Shown here piece by piece: positions 35,588-45,120 of a stretch of 64,000 nt of DNA; positions within the stretch are counted from its first letter, which is position 1; each line of letters starts with the position of its first letter. The stretch is from the NCBI GenBank assembly GCA_019912665.1, contig JAIOIE010000018.1, positions 843,880 to 907,879 of the forward strand, written 5' to 3'. Source of the DNA: Deltaproteobacteria bacterium. GTDB taxonomy: Bacteria > Desulfobacterota > GWC2-55-46. The notes under the pieces were generated by a model, which was not told the origin of the DNA, did not search any database, and saw only the letters and a list, made by a program, of their open reading frames with translations. A program made the translations under genes and the position numbers.

Positions 35588-35735
35588 TTGAAAAAGTCCT
35601 TCCTAGACTTTTTCAACCACGGCTTGGCCGGAAGGAATCCGCCCAAGCCTCACAAGTTGCTCGACTTTTCAAGTCTTCGCAATTTGGCAATCCATCCGTG
35701 GATTGCTTAGCAGGGTGTTTTTCAACACCCTGCTA
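35588..35735. repeat. Hairpin-rich intergenic repeat element between gspK and gspL
   Basis: Five perfect inverted repeats are packed into 148 bp. The strongest are TTGAAAAAGTC/GACTTTTTCAA (35588-35616, loop 7) and TAGCAGGGTGTT/AACACCCTGCTA (35708-35735, loop 4). Between them are GGCTTGG/CCAAGCC, GACTT/AAGTC and GCAATCCA/TGGATTGC. The outer arm contains the gspK stop codon itself. The compact structured layout is that of a REP/MITE-type repeat, and it sits inside an otherwise tightly overlapping operon. Confidence 0.75.
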
Positions 35736-36686
35736 GAGCCTTCTCCAATAGAGGACACCCTTCCCTACCTCGAAAACCGCCTCTATCTCCCGCGAGACCT
35801 CGCCAGATGTAGCCCTCGAATGGACGCTGAATATCCGGCTCTCCACCCTTATACTATCCATGAGGCCGTAGCCTGCCGTCTCGAAACCCGGCACCTTCAT
35901 TATCTCGGACCTGTCCTTAAAGGGCCTCTCCATCCTGCGCTTTATGAGATTAGAGGCGAGCTCTTCGGTCATTTCTTCCGAAAGGGCCAGGAGCACCTCT
36001 CTTGGGGCGGTATTCACGTTAACGAGCCCGTCCGTGTTATAGGGCGAGACAACGGGCTTTAGCATTGCAAGCACCTGGGGCGAAAAGCCCTTTATCAGCA
36101 GGAGCTCTCCTATTGAGCCAGGATACTCGTTCCTCGCCTCATAAGGCGCTTTGAGCCTCAAATAATGCTCCGGGCCCTCGGCCCCGTATGCCCTTGGCTG
36201 GTCGTCGCCGTCAATCCAGTCCGCCAGGGAGTCCTCAAGGCCCTCGCGGCCCTTTATACCCAACCCTTCAAGTAGTCTTGAGAAGACCGGGTGCGTCCTG
36301 CCGTTTTCTACTCCGTTAGCGTAAACTGTCCTCAACGATGCCTTGCCAAGCTCGTCATGGACCCTTATGACTACCGACGACTCCCCTTCTGATGACGTGA
36401 AAAGGAGCCCATCCTTATCAATCGCGATATTCGGCCCGGACTTGAGCATCTCTTTAAGGGCCTGCTCCGCGAGCTCGACCCCCTTGCCGGCCAGGAGCGC
36501 GGCTCTCTGTCCCTCCGCGAAATTGGAGGCCCTGGAGGCGGAGACGTGCACCCGGTAGACGAACTCGGTCACGATAGCCACAAGGACCGCCAGGATAACG
36601 AGCGTGGCTATAAGGACAAAGCCGCTCTCCCCCGGTCTCGATCGTACGCTCAAGGCGGCGTTCCTCTCCTTCGAGGGCGGCCTCAT
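35733..36686 (-). CDS. gspK: Type II secretion minor pseudopilin GspK
   Basis: The 317-residue protein has a prepilin leader cleaved at G|F in ESGFVLIATLVILAV and lacks the glutamate at +5, as GspK proteins do. Its large globular domain has the GspK pattern NVNTAPREVLLALS and calcium-site-like acidic residues (DWIDGDDQPR). GspK caps the pseudopilus tip with GspI and GspJ. The ATG overlaps the gspJ stop (ATGA). The stop codon falls in the terminal arm of a hairpin repeat, so the last residues may have been set by that insertion. Confidence 0.9.
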   Translation of the reverse strand: MRPPSKERNAALSVRSRPGESGFVLIATLVILAVLVAIVTEFVYRVHVSASRASNFAEGQRAALLAGKGVELAEQALKEMLKSGPNIAIDKDGLLFTSSEGESSVVIRVHDELGKASLRTVYANGVENGRTHPVFSRLLEGLGIKGREGLEDSLADWIDGDDQPRAYGAEGPEHYLRLKAPYEARNEYPGSIGELLLIKGFSPQVLAMLKPVVSPYNTDGLVNVNTAPREVLLALSEEMTEELASNLIKRRMERPFKDRSEIMKVPGFETAGYGLMDSIRVESRIFSVHSRATSGEVSREIEAVFEVGKGVLYWRRL

Positions 36687-37291
36687 CTTATCATGGTCCT
36701 GGAAAGCGCTGTAAATTCCCTTCCGTCCCTCAAGACCACCCTGGCCCTTACGGCAAGGGGGAGCTTTTTTTCAAGGGTCGCCTCCCATGCGTTTGCCCAC
36801 GTAGCGCCGTTATTGTAGCTCAGCTCGAACGCCTCTATGCCGGAGAGCGCCTCCGAACTGAACCTTTCACCGATTAGTGGGTTCCATGTCTCTCTGTAAA
36901 GGGTAAGCCCCCCGTCTTCATGCTTCGCGAAGTAACCTATCCCCATGAGGTCTGTGGAAGGAGCACCCTCCCTTTGGGGCACCGCTGAATACGATGTAAA
37001 CTCCAGGGCCGGAGCCCCGCCCCTTATCTTTCCGGAGAATACCGTATTGGGCTCTTCCGGGCTGAAGTACGCGGAGTTGACCTCGCCCGAAAGCCTCTCA
37101 AGGAATATCCCCGCCTCCAAATCCCTCTCGATCGAGGCGCCGGTCCTTTCGCCCGCGCCAAGTACGCTCATGAGGACGCCGTAAAGGGAGAGGAGCGCAA
37201 CAGAGCCGATCGTAAGCGCAACGAGCACCTCTATGAACGTAAACCCGCTATTCCTGATAAAAGGTATGGAGCGTAAGGCTTTTGGACGCAT
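36683..37291 (-). CDS. gspJ: Type II secretion minor pseudopilin GspJ
   Basis: The 202-residue protein has the type IV prepilin signal NSGFTFIEVLVALTIGSVAL, with glutamate at +5, and a C-terminal domain with the GspJ block FELSYNNGATWANAWE. It is part of the tip complex of the pseudopilus. Its ATG lies 44 bp inside the gspI gene, which is a large but believable overlap; an alternative non-ATG start closer to the leader is possible. Confidence 0.88.
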   Translation of the reverse strand: MRPKALRSIPFIRNSGFTFIEVLVALTIGSVALLSLYGVLMSVLGAGERTGASIERDLEAGIFLERLSGEVNSAYFSPEEPNTVFSGKIRGGAPALEFTSYSAVPQREGAPSTDLMGIGYFAKHEDGGLTLYRETWNPLIGERFSSEALSGIEAFELSYNNGATWANAWEATLEKKLPLAVRARVVLRDGREFTALSRTMIR

Positions 37292-37598
37292 CCCAGCTTA
37301 TCCTTACATCCAGCCGCTTAAGTCCCGGCAGCTCGGTGTCCGACGGCTGCATCTCCCAGCTGAAAGTCTTGAAGTCGCCTTCAAATGATCCGCTCATGGT
37401 ACCCGGCGGCCCATAGAGCGAGACCTCCTCTGCCTTGAACCTGCCGAGTACGGAAGCGGCTACAAGGTCGCTTGTCTCGGAAGATACCTTAAGGTGGTAA
37501 TTGAAGGCGGCAACGAGCGTCACAACCGCCCCTGCCAGGATGGCAAGGCTTATCATGACCTCAAGGAGGGTAAACCCTTTTTCCCTCTTTTCAGGCAT
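37248..37598 (-). CDS. gspI: Type II secretion minor pseudopilin GspI
   Basis: The 116-residue protein starts MPEKREKGFTLLEVMISLAI, a classical prepilin leader with glutamate at +5. The short C-terminal domain ends KRLDVRISWDASKSLTLHTF, typical of GspI/PilV. It nucleates the pseudopilus tip complex with GspJ and GspK. It overlaps the end of gspH by 8 bp and the start of gspJ. Confidence 0.88.
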   Translation of the reverse strand: MPEKREKGFTLLEVMISLAILAGAVVTLVAAFNYHLKVSSETSDLVAASVLGRFKAEEVSLYGPPGTMSGSFEGDFKTFSWEMQPSDTELPGLKRLDVRISWDASKSLTLHTFYQE

Positions 37599-38073
37599 AT
37601 CCCTCGACCACCTCGGCCTTTCCTGAGTATGGGTTGAACTTCACGGTGAACCAGTCCTTCCCGGCCTCCAGGTGTACGGAAAACTCTTCTGCCGCCCCGA
37701 GCGGCGTAAAGACGACCGACACGGTCCCGCTTTCTATTTTTCCGAGCCCTTGCACGACGATATCGCGGAGCATTACCCCGCCACTCATCTTGAGGCCTCT
37801 TATATCCATGTCCCCTGAAAATTCCTTGCCGTCAGGGGAGCGCTCGACCATCACCGAGCCGTTTTCGATATTGAATGAGACCTTGTAATAAAGGCGCTTT
37901 GTAGCGGCAGATTCATTCGCATACCTCAAAAAGGTCGAGAGCTTGCCTGCCTGGGACTTGAGGGCCGCGCGCTCAAACCCCGTAAGCCTGGGTAGCGTTA
38001 TCACGAGCGCCAGCCCGATTACGGCAATGAGGACGACCAGCTCCATTATGGTGAAGCCGCCGGAGCCTTGCAT
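37591..38073 (-). CDS. gspH: Type II secretion minor pseudopilin GspH
   Basis: The start is ATG 38073 (MQGSGGFTIMELVVLI), which gives a normal prepilin leader; the open frame continues upstream for over 100 residues of non-protein-like sequence and is rejected. The 160-residue protein has glutamate at +5, LSTFLRYANESAATKR and a beta-rich domain, as in GspH rather than GspG. No GspG-type major pseudopilin is present in the window. It is the first gene of the leftward operon. No strong Shine-Dalgarno is visible. Confidence 0.82.
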   Translation of the reverse strand: MQGSGGFTIMELVVLIAVIGLALVITLPRLTGFERAALKSQAGKLSTFLRYANESAATKRLYYKVSFNIENGSVMVERSPDGKEFSGDMDIRGLKMSGGVMLRDIVVQGLGKIESGTVSVVFTPLGAAEEFSVHLEAGKDWFTVKFNPYSGKAEVVEGYA

Positions 38074-38454
38074 GCGGCCCGGCGGTCGGGACCCTGTACT
38101 CAAAAGAGAAAACCGCGCCTTTACGAGTAAACTTCGGCTTTCCTGCGGGTATCTTTGGGTGGGCATTGGTAACGGGGCCTCCCGGCCTTGCAAACCGGAG
38201 TACAAGGACTTACATGGACCTGGACCGGACCGGCCCGAACGCAGCTTGCATATCGACCCTGAATAACAGAAAATTCCCGGTTTTTCAAGTAAAAATCTGA
38301 TATTTGCCTTGAAAACCGGCTCTCCTTTCGATAATATCCCTGAAGGGTCCCGCCTTCCTCGTCTTGCCCCGGCGGACGGCCCCTTTTCGCGGCAGTCTTT
38401 TTCTCTTTCCATAAAACGAAAAATTACTTAAATATCAGCTGAGACCGGGCCGAA
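38074..38454. promoter_or_regulatory. Divergent control region between gspH and gspC
   Basis: This 381-bp gene-free stretch separates the two secretion operons and should hold both promoters. It contains an interrupted inverted repeat at 38277-38319, arms CCGGTTTTTCAAG and CTTGAAAACCGG (one extra base), spaced by an AT-rich loop of about 18 bp. That is a candidate operator. No perfect sigma-54 or sigma-70 element is evident. Confidence 0.5.
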
Positions 38455-39345
38455 ATGAAATTTATGGACTTAAAGACTGTGAACCTGGTCAACGCGGCGC
38501 TGGCATTGGCCATAATACCGGTCGCCGCCCTTGTCGCAAGGGATTGGGTCGTGCTCCGAAGCACGGCCCCCGTTACGCCGAATGATGGCGCAAGGCCTGT
38601 CCCTGCCAGGACCGTAACGGACATCATGGCCTATGCCCCGGTCGTCGAAAGCGCTATCTTCCCTTCGAGGGACAAAAGGTTCAGGGCCGTTCCAATCGAG
38701 GAAGAAAGCGCCTCCGCGAACGGCGGCTCTGCCGAGTTCGCGGGCATGGTCCTTGGCGGCACCTTTACAGGAGAGGACAGTTTCGCGGTCTTCAGAAAAA
38801 GCGGTTCGGCCCAGGAAGAGGTCGTAAGGCCGGGAGAAAAGGTATTCGGGACAGCCACGCTGCTTAAGGTGCTCCGGGACTCGGCCATTGTCTCTACAGG
38901 CTCCGGCGATGTCACATTACGGATAGAGGAGGGAAGGCCCGGCGTTGCATCGAATCCGGCGCCGGCCCAGGCAGCCACCCCGGGTTCGCAAGGGGGTTAT
39001 CTCGCGGCTTCGAGAAAGGTCGGGGAGGGGCAGTGGGTAGTAGACCAGAAGGCGGTTATGAGCGCCCTTGACAACATAGGCCAGGTGCTTTCGGATGCGA
39101 GACTAACGCCGGTCGTAAAGGAAGGCAAGGTCCAGGGCTTTCGGGTAACCGAGATAAAGCCGAAAGGCGTATTCAAGGCGCTCGGACTCAGTAACGGCGA
39201 CATACTCGGCAGGGTCAACGGGCAGGAGGTCACGACCCCCGAGAAGGCGGTCCAGGTGCTTACGGCCCTCAAGGGTGAGTCCAATATCGAGCTCGATATC
39301 GTGCGCGGCGGAAGACCCATGAGCCTGCGTTATGAAATAAGATAG
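38455..39345 (+). CDS. gspC: Type II secretion protein GspC
   Basis: The 296-residue protein has one N-terminal membrane helix (VNAALALAIIPVAALVA) and an HR domain (FAGMVLGGTFTGEDSFAVFR ... VVRPGEKVFGTATLLKVL). A C-terminal PDZ domain reads RVTEIKPKGVFKALGLSNGD and VNGQEV. GspC links the inner-membrane platform to the secretin and takes part in substrate choice. It is first in gspCDEF, divergent from the pseudopilin operon, and 9 bp before gspD. Confidence 0.88.
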   Translation: MKFMDLKTVNLVNAALALAIIPVAALVARDWVVLRSTAPVTPNDGARPVPARTVTDIMAYAPVVESAIFPSRDKRFRAVPIEEESASANGGSAEFAGMVLGGTFTGEDSFAVFRKSGSAQEEVVRPGEKVFGTATLLKVLRDSAIVSTGSGDVTLRIEEGRPGVASNPAPAQAATPGSQGGYLAASRKVGEGQWVVDQKAVMSALDNIGQVLSDARLTPVVKEGKVQGFRVTEIKPKGVFKALGLSNGDILGRVNGQEVTTPEKAVQVLTALKGESNIELDIVRGGRPMSLRYEIR

Positions 39346-39354
39346 CGGATAAAG

Positions 39355-41307
39355 ATGCTCAAGCCGTTCAAAAACGCTCTCCTCATATCCTCTCTTCTCC
39401 TTTTCACGCTTGTCCCGGCCGGGTCAACGGCGCTGGCGGCCGCCCCGAAGGGAGCGGCCGCCGAGAAGATAACCATAAACTTCGTCGACGTCGAGGTCTC
39501 GTCGCTCATAAGGATAATGAGCGAGATAACCCGGAAAAACTTCATCTACGACGCCGAGGGCGGGGCAAAGGGCAGGGTCACGATAGTGGCCCCGGCGAAA
39601 CTCACGAGCGACGAGGCCATGGACCTATTCGTCTCGGCGCTGGAGCTGAAGGGGCTTGCAGTGATTCCCTCCGGAGACTCGTACAAGATAGTCCCATCCT
39701 CCCTTGCAAAGCAGAGCGGAATGAGGGTATCGGACGGGGCGGGCCCTGCCAGGGGCGACCAGTATATCGTCCGGCTCATAACGCTCGAATACGTCTCCAT
39801 TCAGGAAGCCCTTTCGGCGGTCCAGCCGCTTATCTCAAGATACGGACAGGTATCGAGCTTCGGCTCGAAAAACGCGCTCCTGGTGGTGGACACGGCCGCG
39901 AACGTCGATAAGATACTGAACATCCTCAAGTCGGTGGACAGGCCCGCAGGCCCCCCGGAACCGGAGCTAGTATACTTGAGGCACGCGCAGGCCGAAGTCC
40001 TCGTCCAGATACTCAGACAGGAGGAGCTCCGGAGGACCGGCCTTAAGAGGGGGCCGGACGGGCAGAGTGACAGCGGCATTTCTCTCGATGCAAGGCTTAA
40101 CGCCATAATACTCTCCAACTCTCTCAACGAGCGGGAGTATTACAGGGGTTTCATATCCCTCCTGGACGTGGCCCCTCCGGAGGCCTCGAGCCGCCTGCAC
40201 GTCTACTATCTCGAAAACGCGAATGCTACCGACCTCGGCAAGGTGCTCTCCTCGCTACTCGACCCGGGCCGCAGCCCGGCGGCTGAGAAGGGGGCGCCGC
40301 CGACGCAGATGCCTTTCGGCATAACCGGAAGGATATCCATAACCCCGTTTGACGGGACGAACTCGCTCATAATCATGGCCTCGCCATCCGACTACCAGAA
40401 CCTCGTGCAGGTCATAGAGAAGCTCGACAGGAGGCCCAAGCAGGTCTTTGTCGAGGCCATGATAACAGAGGTTAGCATCGACAAGGCCGTGGAACTCGGG
40501 AACAGGTGGCGGGCGACCGGGAAGCATAACGGCGACCCGGTCGTGATAGGCGGCTTCGGGACCGTCGACCAGTCCTCGATCCAGTCGGTCGTGAGCGGGC
40601 TTGCCGGTCTTTCGGTGGGAGGGCTCGGGAACTTCATAACCGTCCCGGTCACAAGGCCCGACGGGACAAGCTTCAATCTCACGGCCCCGGGGTTCGCGGC
40701 CCTTTTCTCTCTGTCCTCCTTCAGGGATGTCGTTAACGTCCTATCGACGCCTCATCTTTTGACGAGCGACAATTCCGAGGCCGAGATCATGGTCGGCGAA
40801 AACGTGCCGTTCCTGAGTAAGCTCGAGCGTGAGACAGGCACGACCGGGCAGCCCCTTATTCAATCAATCGAGCGGAAGGACGTCGGCATAAAGCTACGGA
40901 TAAAGCCCAAGATAAGCGAGGGGAACTTCGTAAAGCTCGACATATACCAGGAGATATCCGCCATTTCACCCACGACCGTCGCGGGCGCTTCCGACCTCAT
41001 CACCACGAAACGCTCGGCCCAGACAAGCGTAGTCGCGAAGAACAACCAGACCGTCGTCATAGGCGGGCTTATACAATCGAGAAAGACCAACAGCACCGTT
41101 AAGGTGCCGCTCCTCGGCGACATACCGCTCCTCGGATGGCTATTCAAGTTCAAGAGGGACCAGGACCAGAAGACCAACCTCCTCGTATTCATAACCCCGT
41201 ATATCGTGAACGACTTTCAGGGGCTCGAAGAGCTGCGGATGAGGAAGGAATCGGAATTCGACCAGAACAGCCGCCCGGCCAAGCCTCAGGGCGGCGCTGC
41301 ACCCTGA
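39355..41307 (+). CDS. gspD: Type II secretion secretin GspD
   Basis: The 650-residue protein has a signal peptide, an N0 domain (ITINFVDVEVSSLIRIMSEI), N1-N3 domains (VYLRHAQAEVLVQILRQ, VYYLENANATDLGKVLSSL) and a secretin core with VNVLSTPHLLTSDNSEAEI. The core ends in VVIGGLIQSRK and VPLLGDIPLLGWLFK. It forms the outer-membrane channel. No S-domain extension is evident at the C-terminus. The gene is followed after 6 bp by gspE. Confidence 0.95.
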   Translation: MLKPFKNALLISSLLLFTLVPAGSTALAAAPKGAAAEKITINFVDVEVSSLIRIMSEITRKNFIYDAEGGAKGRVTIVAPAKLTSDEAMDLFVSALELKGLAVIPSGDSYKIVPSSLAKQSGMRVSDGAGPARGDQYIVRLITLEYVSIQEALSAVQPLISRYGQVSSFGSKNALLVVDTAANVDKILNILKSVDRPAGPPEPELVYLRHAQAEVLVQILRQEELRRTGLKRGPDGQSDSGISLDARLNAIILSNSLNEREYYRGFISLLDVAPPEASSRLHVYYLENANATDLGKVLSSLLDPGRSPAAEKGAPPTQMPFGITGRISITPFDGTNSLIIMASPSDYQNLVQVIEKLDRRPKQVFVEAMITEVSIDKAVELGNRWRATGKHNGDPVVIGGFGTVDQSSIQSVVSGLAGLSVGGLGNFITVPVTRPDGTSFNLTAPGFAALFSLSSFRDVVNVLSTPHLLTSDNSEAEIMVGENVPFLSKLERETGTTGQPLIQSIERKDVGIKLRIKPKISEGNFVKLDIYQEISAISPTTVAGASDLITTKRSAQTSVVAKNNQTVVIGGLIQSRKTNSTVKVPLLGDIPLLGWLFKFKRDQDQKTNLLVFITPYIVNDFQGLEELRMRKESEFDQNSRPAKPQGGAAP

Positions 41308-41313
41308 GGCCTT

Positions 41314-42843
41314 ATGGCTGAGATGACCGGAAAGAATCTGCCCCGGATAGACCGCATTACCGACGAGGACATGGACGCTTCCATCCTCAGTCGCTTCTCC
41401 CTCCCCTTCCTTAAAAAAAACCTTATCCTGCCTCTGAGGAGAAAGGACGGGCTTGTGCCCGTGGCGGTCTCGAGCCTTGAGGCGGCATTCGCACTTAACG
41501 AGATAGAAAGGACCGCCGGGGGGCCGGTTACGCCGGTTATCGCGGATAAACAGGAGATACTCGACGCGATAAACAGGTCCTTTGACAGGCTCTCAGGCTC
41601 GGCAAAGGACGTCATCGACGGGCTGGGCTCCGAGAGTCTCGACAACCTCTCCAGCAACTGGGAAGAGCCGAAGGACCTCATCGACCTGGGGGATGAGGCG
41701 CCTGTAATAAAGCTCTTGAACTCCCTCCTCTTCGAGGCGGTACGGGACAGGGCGAGCGACATCCACATCGAGCCGTATGAAAAGGAGGTCGAGGTCCGCT
41801 TCAGGGTCGATGGTGTCCTTCATCCGGTCCTCTCCCCGCCCAAGGCCCTCCAGGAGGCGCTCGTAAGCCGCGTTAAGATAATGGCCGGGCTCGACATCGC
41901 GGAGAAGCGGCTTCCGCAGGACGGCAAGATCCGTCTCCTCGTAGCAGGCAAGGACATCTATGTAAGGGTCTCGATTATACCCACCTCGCACGGCGAAAGG
42001 GCTGTATTGAGGCTCCTCGACAGCAAGGCGGAGGTCATCGCATTCCCGAGGCTCGGCCTTGACGAAAGCCAGGCCCGCACGCTCGAATCCCTTCTTTCCA
42101 AAAATAGCGGCATAATACTCGTAACCGGCCCGACCGGGTCCGGCAAGACCACTACGCTCTACTCGGCCCTCTCGCGCATAAACTCGACCGAAAGGAACAT
42201 AATAACCATCGAGGACCCGGTCGAGTACCAGTTGAAGGGCGTGGGGCAGATGCACGTGAACCCTAAAATAGGACTCACCTTCGCGAGCGGGCTCCGCTCC
42301 ATCCTCAGGCAGGACCCGGACGTCATAATGGTAGGCGAGATACGTGACAGGGAGACCGCGGAGATCGCCATACAGGCCTCCCTTACCGGGCACCTCGTAC
42401 TCTCGACCCTCCACACCAACGATACCGCAAGCTCGATAACGAGGCTCGTGGACATGGGGATAGAGCCTTACCTTGTGTCCTCGTCCATAACCGGGATACT
42501 TGCGCAGAGGCTCGTGCGGGTGCTGTGCCCGGACTGCAGGAAAGAGGCCCCGCCGGGCGGCGAAGCCTCCCTTTTCAAGGAGCCGCCCGGAAGGCTCTGG
42601 ACGGCCGCGGGCTGCGGTAAGTGCCTTGGCACCGGTTTCAGGGGCAGGGTCGGCATATTCGAGTTCCTCGTGCCCGGCCCGGAACTACGCCCGCTGATAC
42701 TCAAAAATCAGGACGCTGGCACCATAAAAAAAGCGGCCCTCGCCGGCGGCATGAGGACCATGCTCGAGGACGGACTGGAAAAGGCCCGCAAGGGTATTAC
42801 TAGCGTTAAAGAGGTCTTGCGAGTCATACAGGACGAAAACTGA
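41314..42843 (+). CDS. gspE: Type II secretion ATPase GspE
   Basis: The 509-residue cytoplasmic ATPase has an N-terminal GspE-N/MshEN-like region, then the Asp box and Walker A (GPTGSGKTTTLYSAL), Walker B (DPDVIMVGEIRDRETAE) and the His box STLHTNDTASSITRL. A zinc-binding tetracysteine loop consists of CPDC and CGKC. It powers pseudopilus assembly. It ends 20 bp before gspF. Confidence 0.95.
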   Translation: MAEMTGKNLPRIDRITDEDMDASILSRFSLPFLKKNLILPLRRKDGLVPVAVSSLEAAFALNEIERTAGGPVTPVIADKQEILDAINRSFDRLSGSAKDVIDGLGSESLDNLSSNWEEPKDLIDLGDEAPVIKLLNSLLFEAVRDRASDIHIEPYEKEVEVRFRVDGVLHPVLSPPKALQEALVSRVKIMAGLDIAEKRLPQDGKIRLLVAGKDIYVRVSIIPTSHGERAVLRLLDSKAEVIAFPRLGLDESQARTLESLLSKNSGIILVTGPTGSGKTTTLYSALSRINSTERNIITIEDPVEYQLKGVGQMHVNPKIGLTFASGLRSILRQDPDVIMVGEIRDRETAEIAIQASLTGHLVLSTLHTNDTASSITRLVDMGIEPYLVSSSITGILAQRLVRVLCPDCRKEAPPGGEASLFKEPPGRLWTAAGCGKCLGTGFRGRVGIFEFLVPGPELRPLILKNQDAGTIKKAALAGGMRTMLEDGLEKARKGITSVKEVLRVIQDEN

Positions 42844-42863
42844 ATGCTTTTCGGGGAGCCTGA

Positions 42864-44054
42864 TTGGCCACATACAGGTACAGGGCATATGACAATAGAG
42901 GGAAGCTTGCATCTGGGAAAATGGAGGCTTCCGGCAGGAACGATGCTCTCCAGCGCCTGAAAGGGTTGGGGCTCCACCCTGTCGAGGTAAAGGAGGCAGA
43001 GGCCGCCGGGAAGGGCCGGAAGGTACCTACAGGGGACCTGGCCCTCGCCACGCGACAGCTGTCGACCCTTTTAGCCTCAGGCACGAGCTTAACGGAGGCG
43101 CTCTCGGTACTTACGGGAAATATGGATAACGAGCGCCTCAAAACGGTCTTCGGGGATATCAGGGAAGCCGTTACCGGAGGCAGCTCCCTTTCAGGCGCAC
43201 TCCTAAGGCATCCCCATATCTTCAGCCCGTTTTACAGGGGCCTGGTGGCTTCGGGCGAGGCGAGCGGCTCACTAGAGAGGGTGCTCCCCAGGCTTGCCGC
43301 GGAGCTCGAATCAAGGGCAAGGCTCATAACCGAAATGCGGGCCGCCCTCGCCTACCCTCTTCTTATGCTCCTCGTGGGCGCGGGCGTGCTCGCGTTCCTG
43401 TTTGTCTTTGTCATACCCAAGATAACCCGCATATTCGAGGACACCGGCGGAAGCCTCCCGTTCATCACGGTCCTTCTTATCCGTACCGCGGAACTCATTT
43501 CAGGCTACTGGCCTGTATTCATTGCGTTCGGAGTAGCGGCTTACTTTGGGGTCCGTAGAACCTCAAAATCCGGGCGGGGAAGGGAGCGTATCGAGAACCT
43601 GGCGCTCGACCTGCCCTTTGCAGGGAAGCTCATCGCGCTTTTCTACCTCTCAGCTTTTACGAGGACTCTCGGGAGCCTTCTCGCGGGCGGCATACAGCTC
43701 CTTAAGGCCCTTGAGATAACGAAAGAGGTCGTGGGCCATACCGCTTTCAGGAAGGCTATCGACGAGGCGGCTTCCGACTGCGCAGGAGGCATGGCGCTCT
43801 CAACGAGCCTGGCCAAATGCGGTCGCATCCCTCCGCTTGTGATCCATATGATAAAGGTGGGGGAAAAGAGCGGAAGCCTCGATGATATGCTCCTGCGTGC
43901 CGCCGAGGGCTACGAAGCCGAGCTGCAGGCCGGGATAAAAAAGACAATGAGCCTCATCGAGCCGGCGCTCATCCTGGCGATGGGGGCCGTGGTGGGGTTC
44001 ATAGTCCTCACTATACTTCTCCCCATATTCGAGCTCAACCAGGTAATAAGGTAG
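42864..44054 (+). CDS. gspF: Type II secretion inner-membrane protein GspF
   Basis: The start is TTG 42864 (MATYRYRAYDNRGK), with GGGGAG five bases upstream. The 396-residue protein has two repeated GspF cytoplasmic domains (LATRQLSTLLASGTSL and LSAFTRTLGSLLAGGIQLL) and three membrane helices, the last ending VVGFIVLTILLPIFELNQ. It is the integral membrane core of the assembly platform and ends the gspCDEF operon, convergent with msrA. Confidence 0.95.
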   Translation: MATYRYRAYDNRGKLASGKMEASGRNDALQRLKGLGLHPVEVKEAEAAGKGRKVPTGDLALATRQLSTLLASGTSLTEALSVLTGNMDNERLKTVFGDIREAVTGGSSLSGALLRHPHIFSPFYRGLVASGEASGSLERVLPRLAAELESRARLITEMRAALAYPLLMLLVGAGVLAFLFVFVIPKITRIFEDTGGSLPFITVLLIRTAELISGYWPVFIAFGVAAYFGVRRTSKSGRGRERIENLALDLPFAGKLIALFYLSAFTRTLGSLLAGGIQLLKALEITKEVVGHTAFRKAIDEAASDCAGGMALSTSLAKCGRIPPLVIHMIKVGEKSGSLDDMLLRAAEGYEAELQAGIKKTMSLIEPALILAMGAVVGFIVLTILLPIFELNQVIR

Positions 44055-44069
44055 GGGCGTTCCGGCATT

Positions 44070-44558
44070 TCAGCCGCAGTACTTAATCCCGCGCTTCATG
44101 AGATACTTCTGGTGATATTCCTCCGCGGGATAAAAGGCCTTTGCCGGGGTAATCTCCGTGGCTATGGGCCTCCTGTAGAGCCCGGACCTTTCAAGCTCTT
44201 CCTTTGATGCCCTGGCGAGCCTTTCCTGCTCGTTGTCTGCATAGAAGATAGCTGACCTGTACTGGCTCCCGATATCCGGCCCCTGCCTGTTCCTTGTCGT
44301 AGGGTCGTGTATGTCCCAGAAAACCTTGAGAAGCTCCTTGTAGCTCACTATCCCTGGATCGAATGTGACCTCCACGGCCTCTGCGTGGCCCGTTGTATCC
44401 GTGCAGACCTCTTTATAAGTGGGGTCTTCAGTTTTTCCGCCGGTATAGCCGACCCTGGTTGAGACAACGCCTTTTACGCTCCTGAAGGTCTCCTCGACAC
44501 CCCAGAAGCAACCGGCTGCGAAAATCGCCATTTCAGTACCCTTTCTTTCCTTTTCCAT
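44070..44558 (-). CDS. msrA: Peptide methionine (S)-S-oxide reductase MsrA
   Basis: The 162-residue enzyme has the active-site motif [12 protein letters not shown] with the catalytic cysteine, [26 protein letters not shown] and [13 protein letters not shown]. These are all diagnostic for MsrA, which repairs S-methionine sulfoxide with thioredoxin. No MsrB domain is fused. The ATG lies in a plain 5' region; the gene is convergent with gspF, with only 15 bp between stops. Confidence 0.96.
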   Translation of the reverse strand: MEKERKGTEMAIFAAGCFWGVEETFRSVKGVVSTRVGYTGGKTEDPTYKEVCTDTTGHAEAVEVTFDPGIVSYKELLKVFWDIHDPTTRNRQGPDIGSQYRSAIFYADNEQERLARASKEELERSGLYRRPIATEITPAKAFYPAEEYHQKYLMKRGIKYCG

Positions 44559-44745
44559 AAAGCCTCCTTGCTTTCTCCATTATATCATAAACGTACTATC
44601 CAAAAGGCCGTTGCCAGAGGTCGACGGAACGGGGGCAGTCGCCGCATTGAAGCCAAAGCTCTCCCAAACCCCGACAATAAATGCCTGGAAATGTTCTGGT
44701 CCTTGTTTTTCTGCTTCCTTGCAGGGATTGAATCGTGATGGGCAA

Positions 44746-44996
<251 letters not shown>

Positions 44997-45120
44997 TTTT
45001 GCGGGGAAAACCTTTTCTAGCGGATTAAAACGGGATTTATTTGTATCACGGCTTCGTGCTATAATCAAGACGCTTTTGCCCGGGCCTCAGGCCCATCAAG
45101 ATATTATAGGGGAAATCGAT

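Noticed and set aside
38074..38412. Upstream extension of gspH
   Set aside because: The sequence is not protein-like and would bury the prepilin leader more than 100 residues inside the protein.
41593..42414. 273-codon minus-strand frame over gspE
   Set aside because: It is the complement of the well-conserved ATPase core, with no start signal and no homologous pattern.
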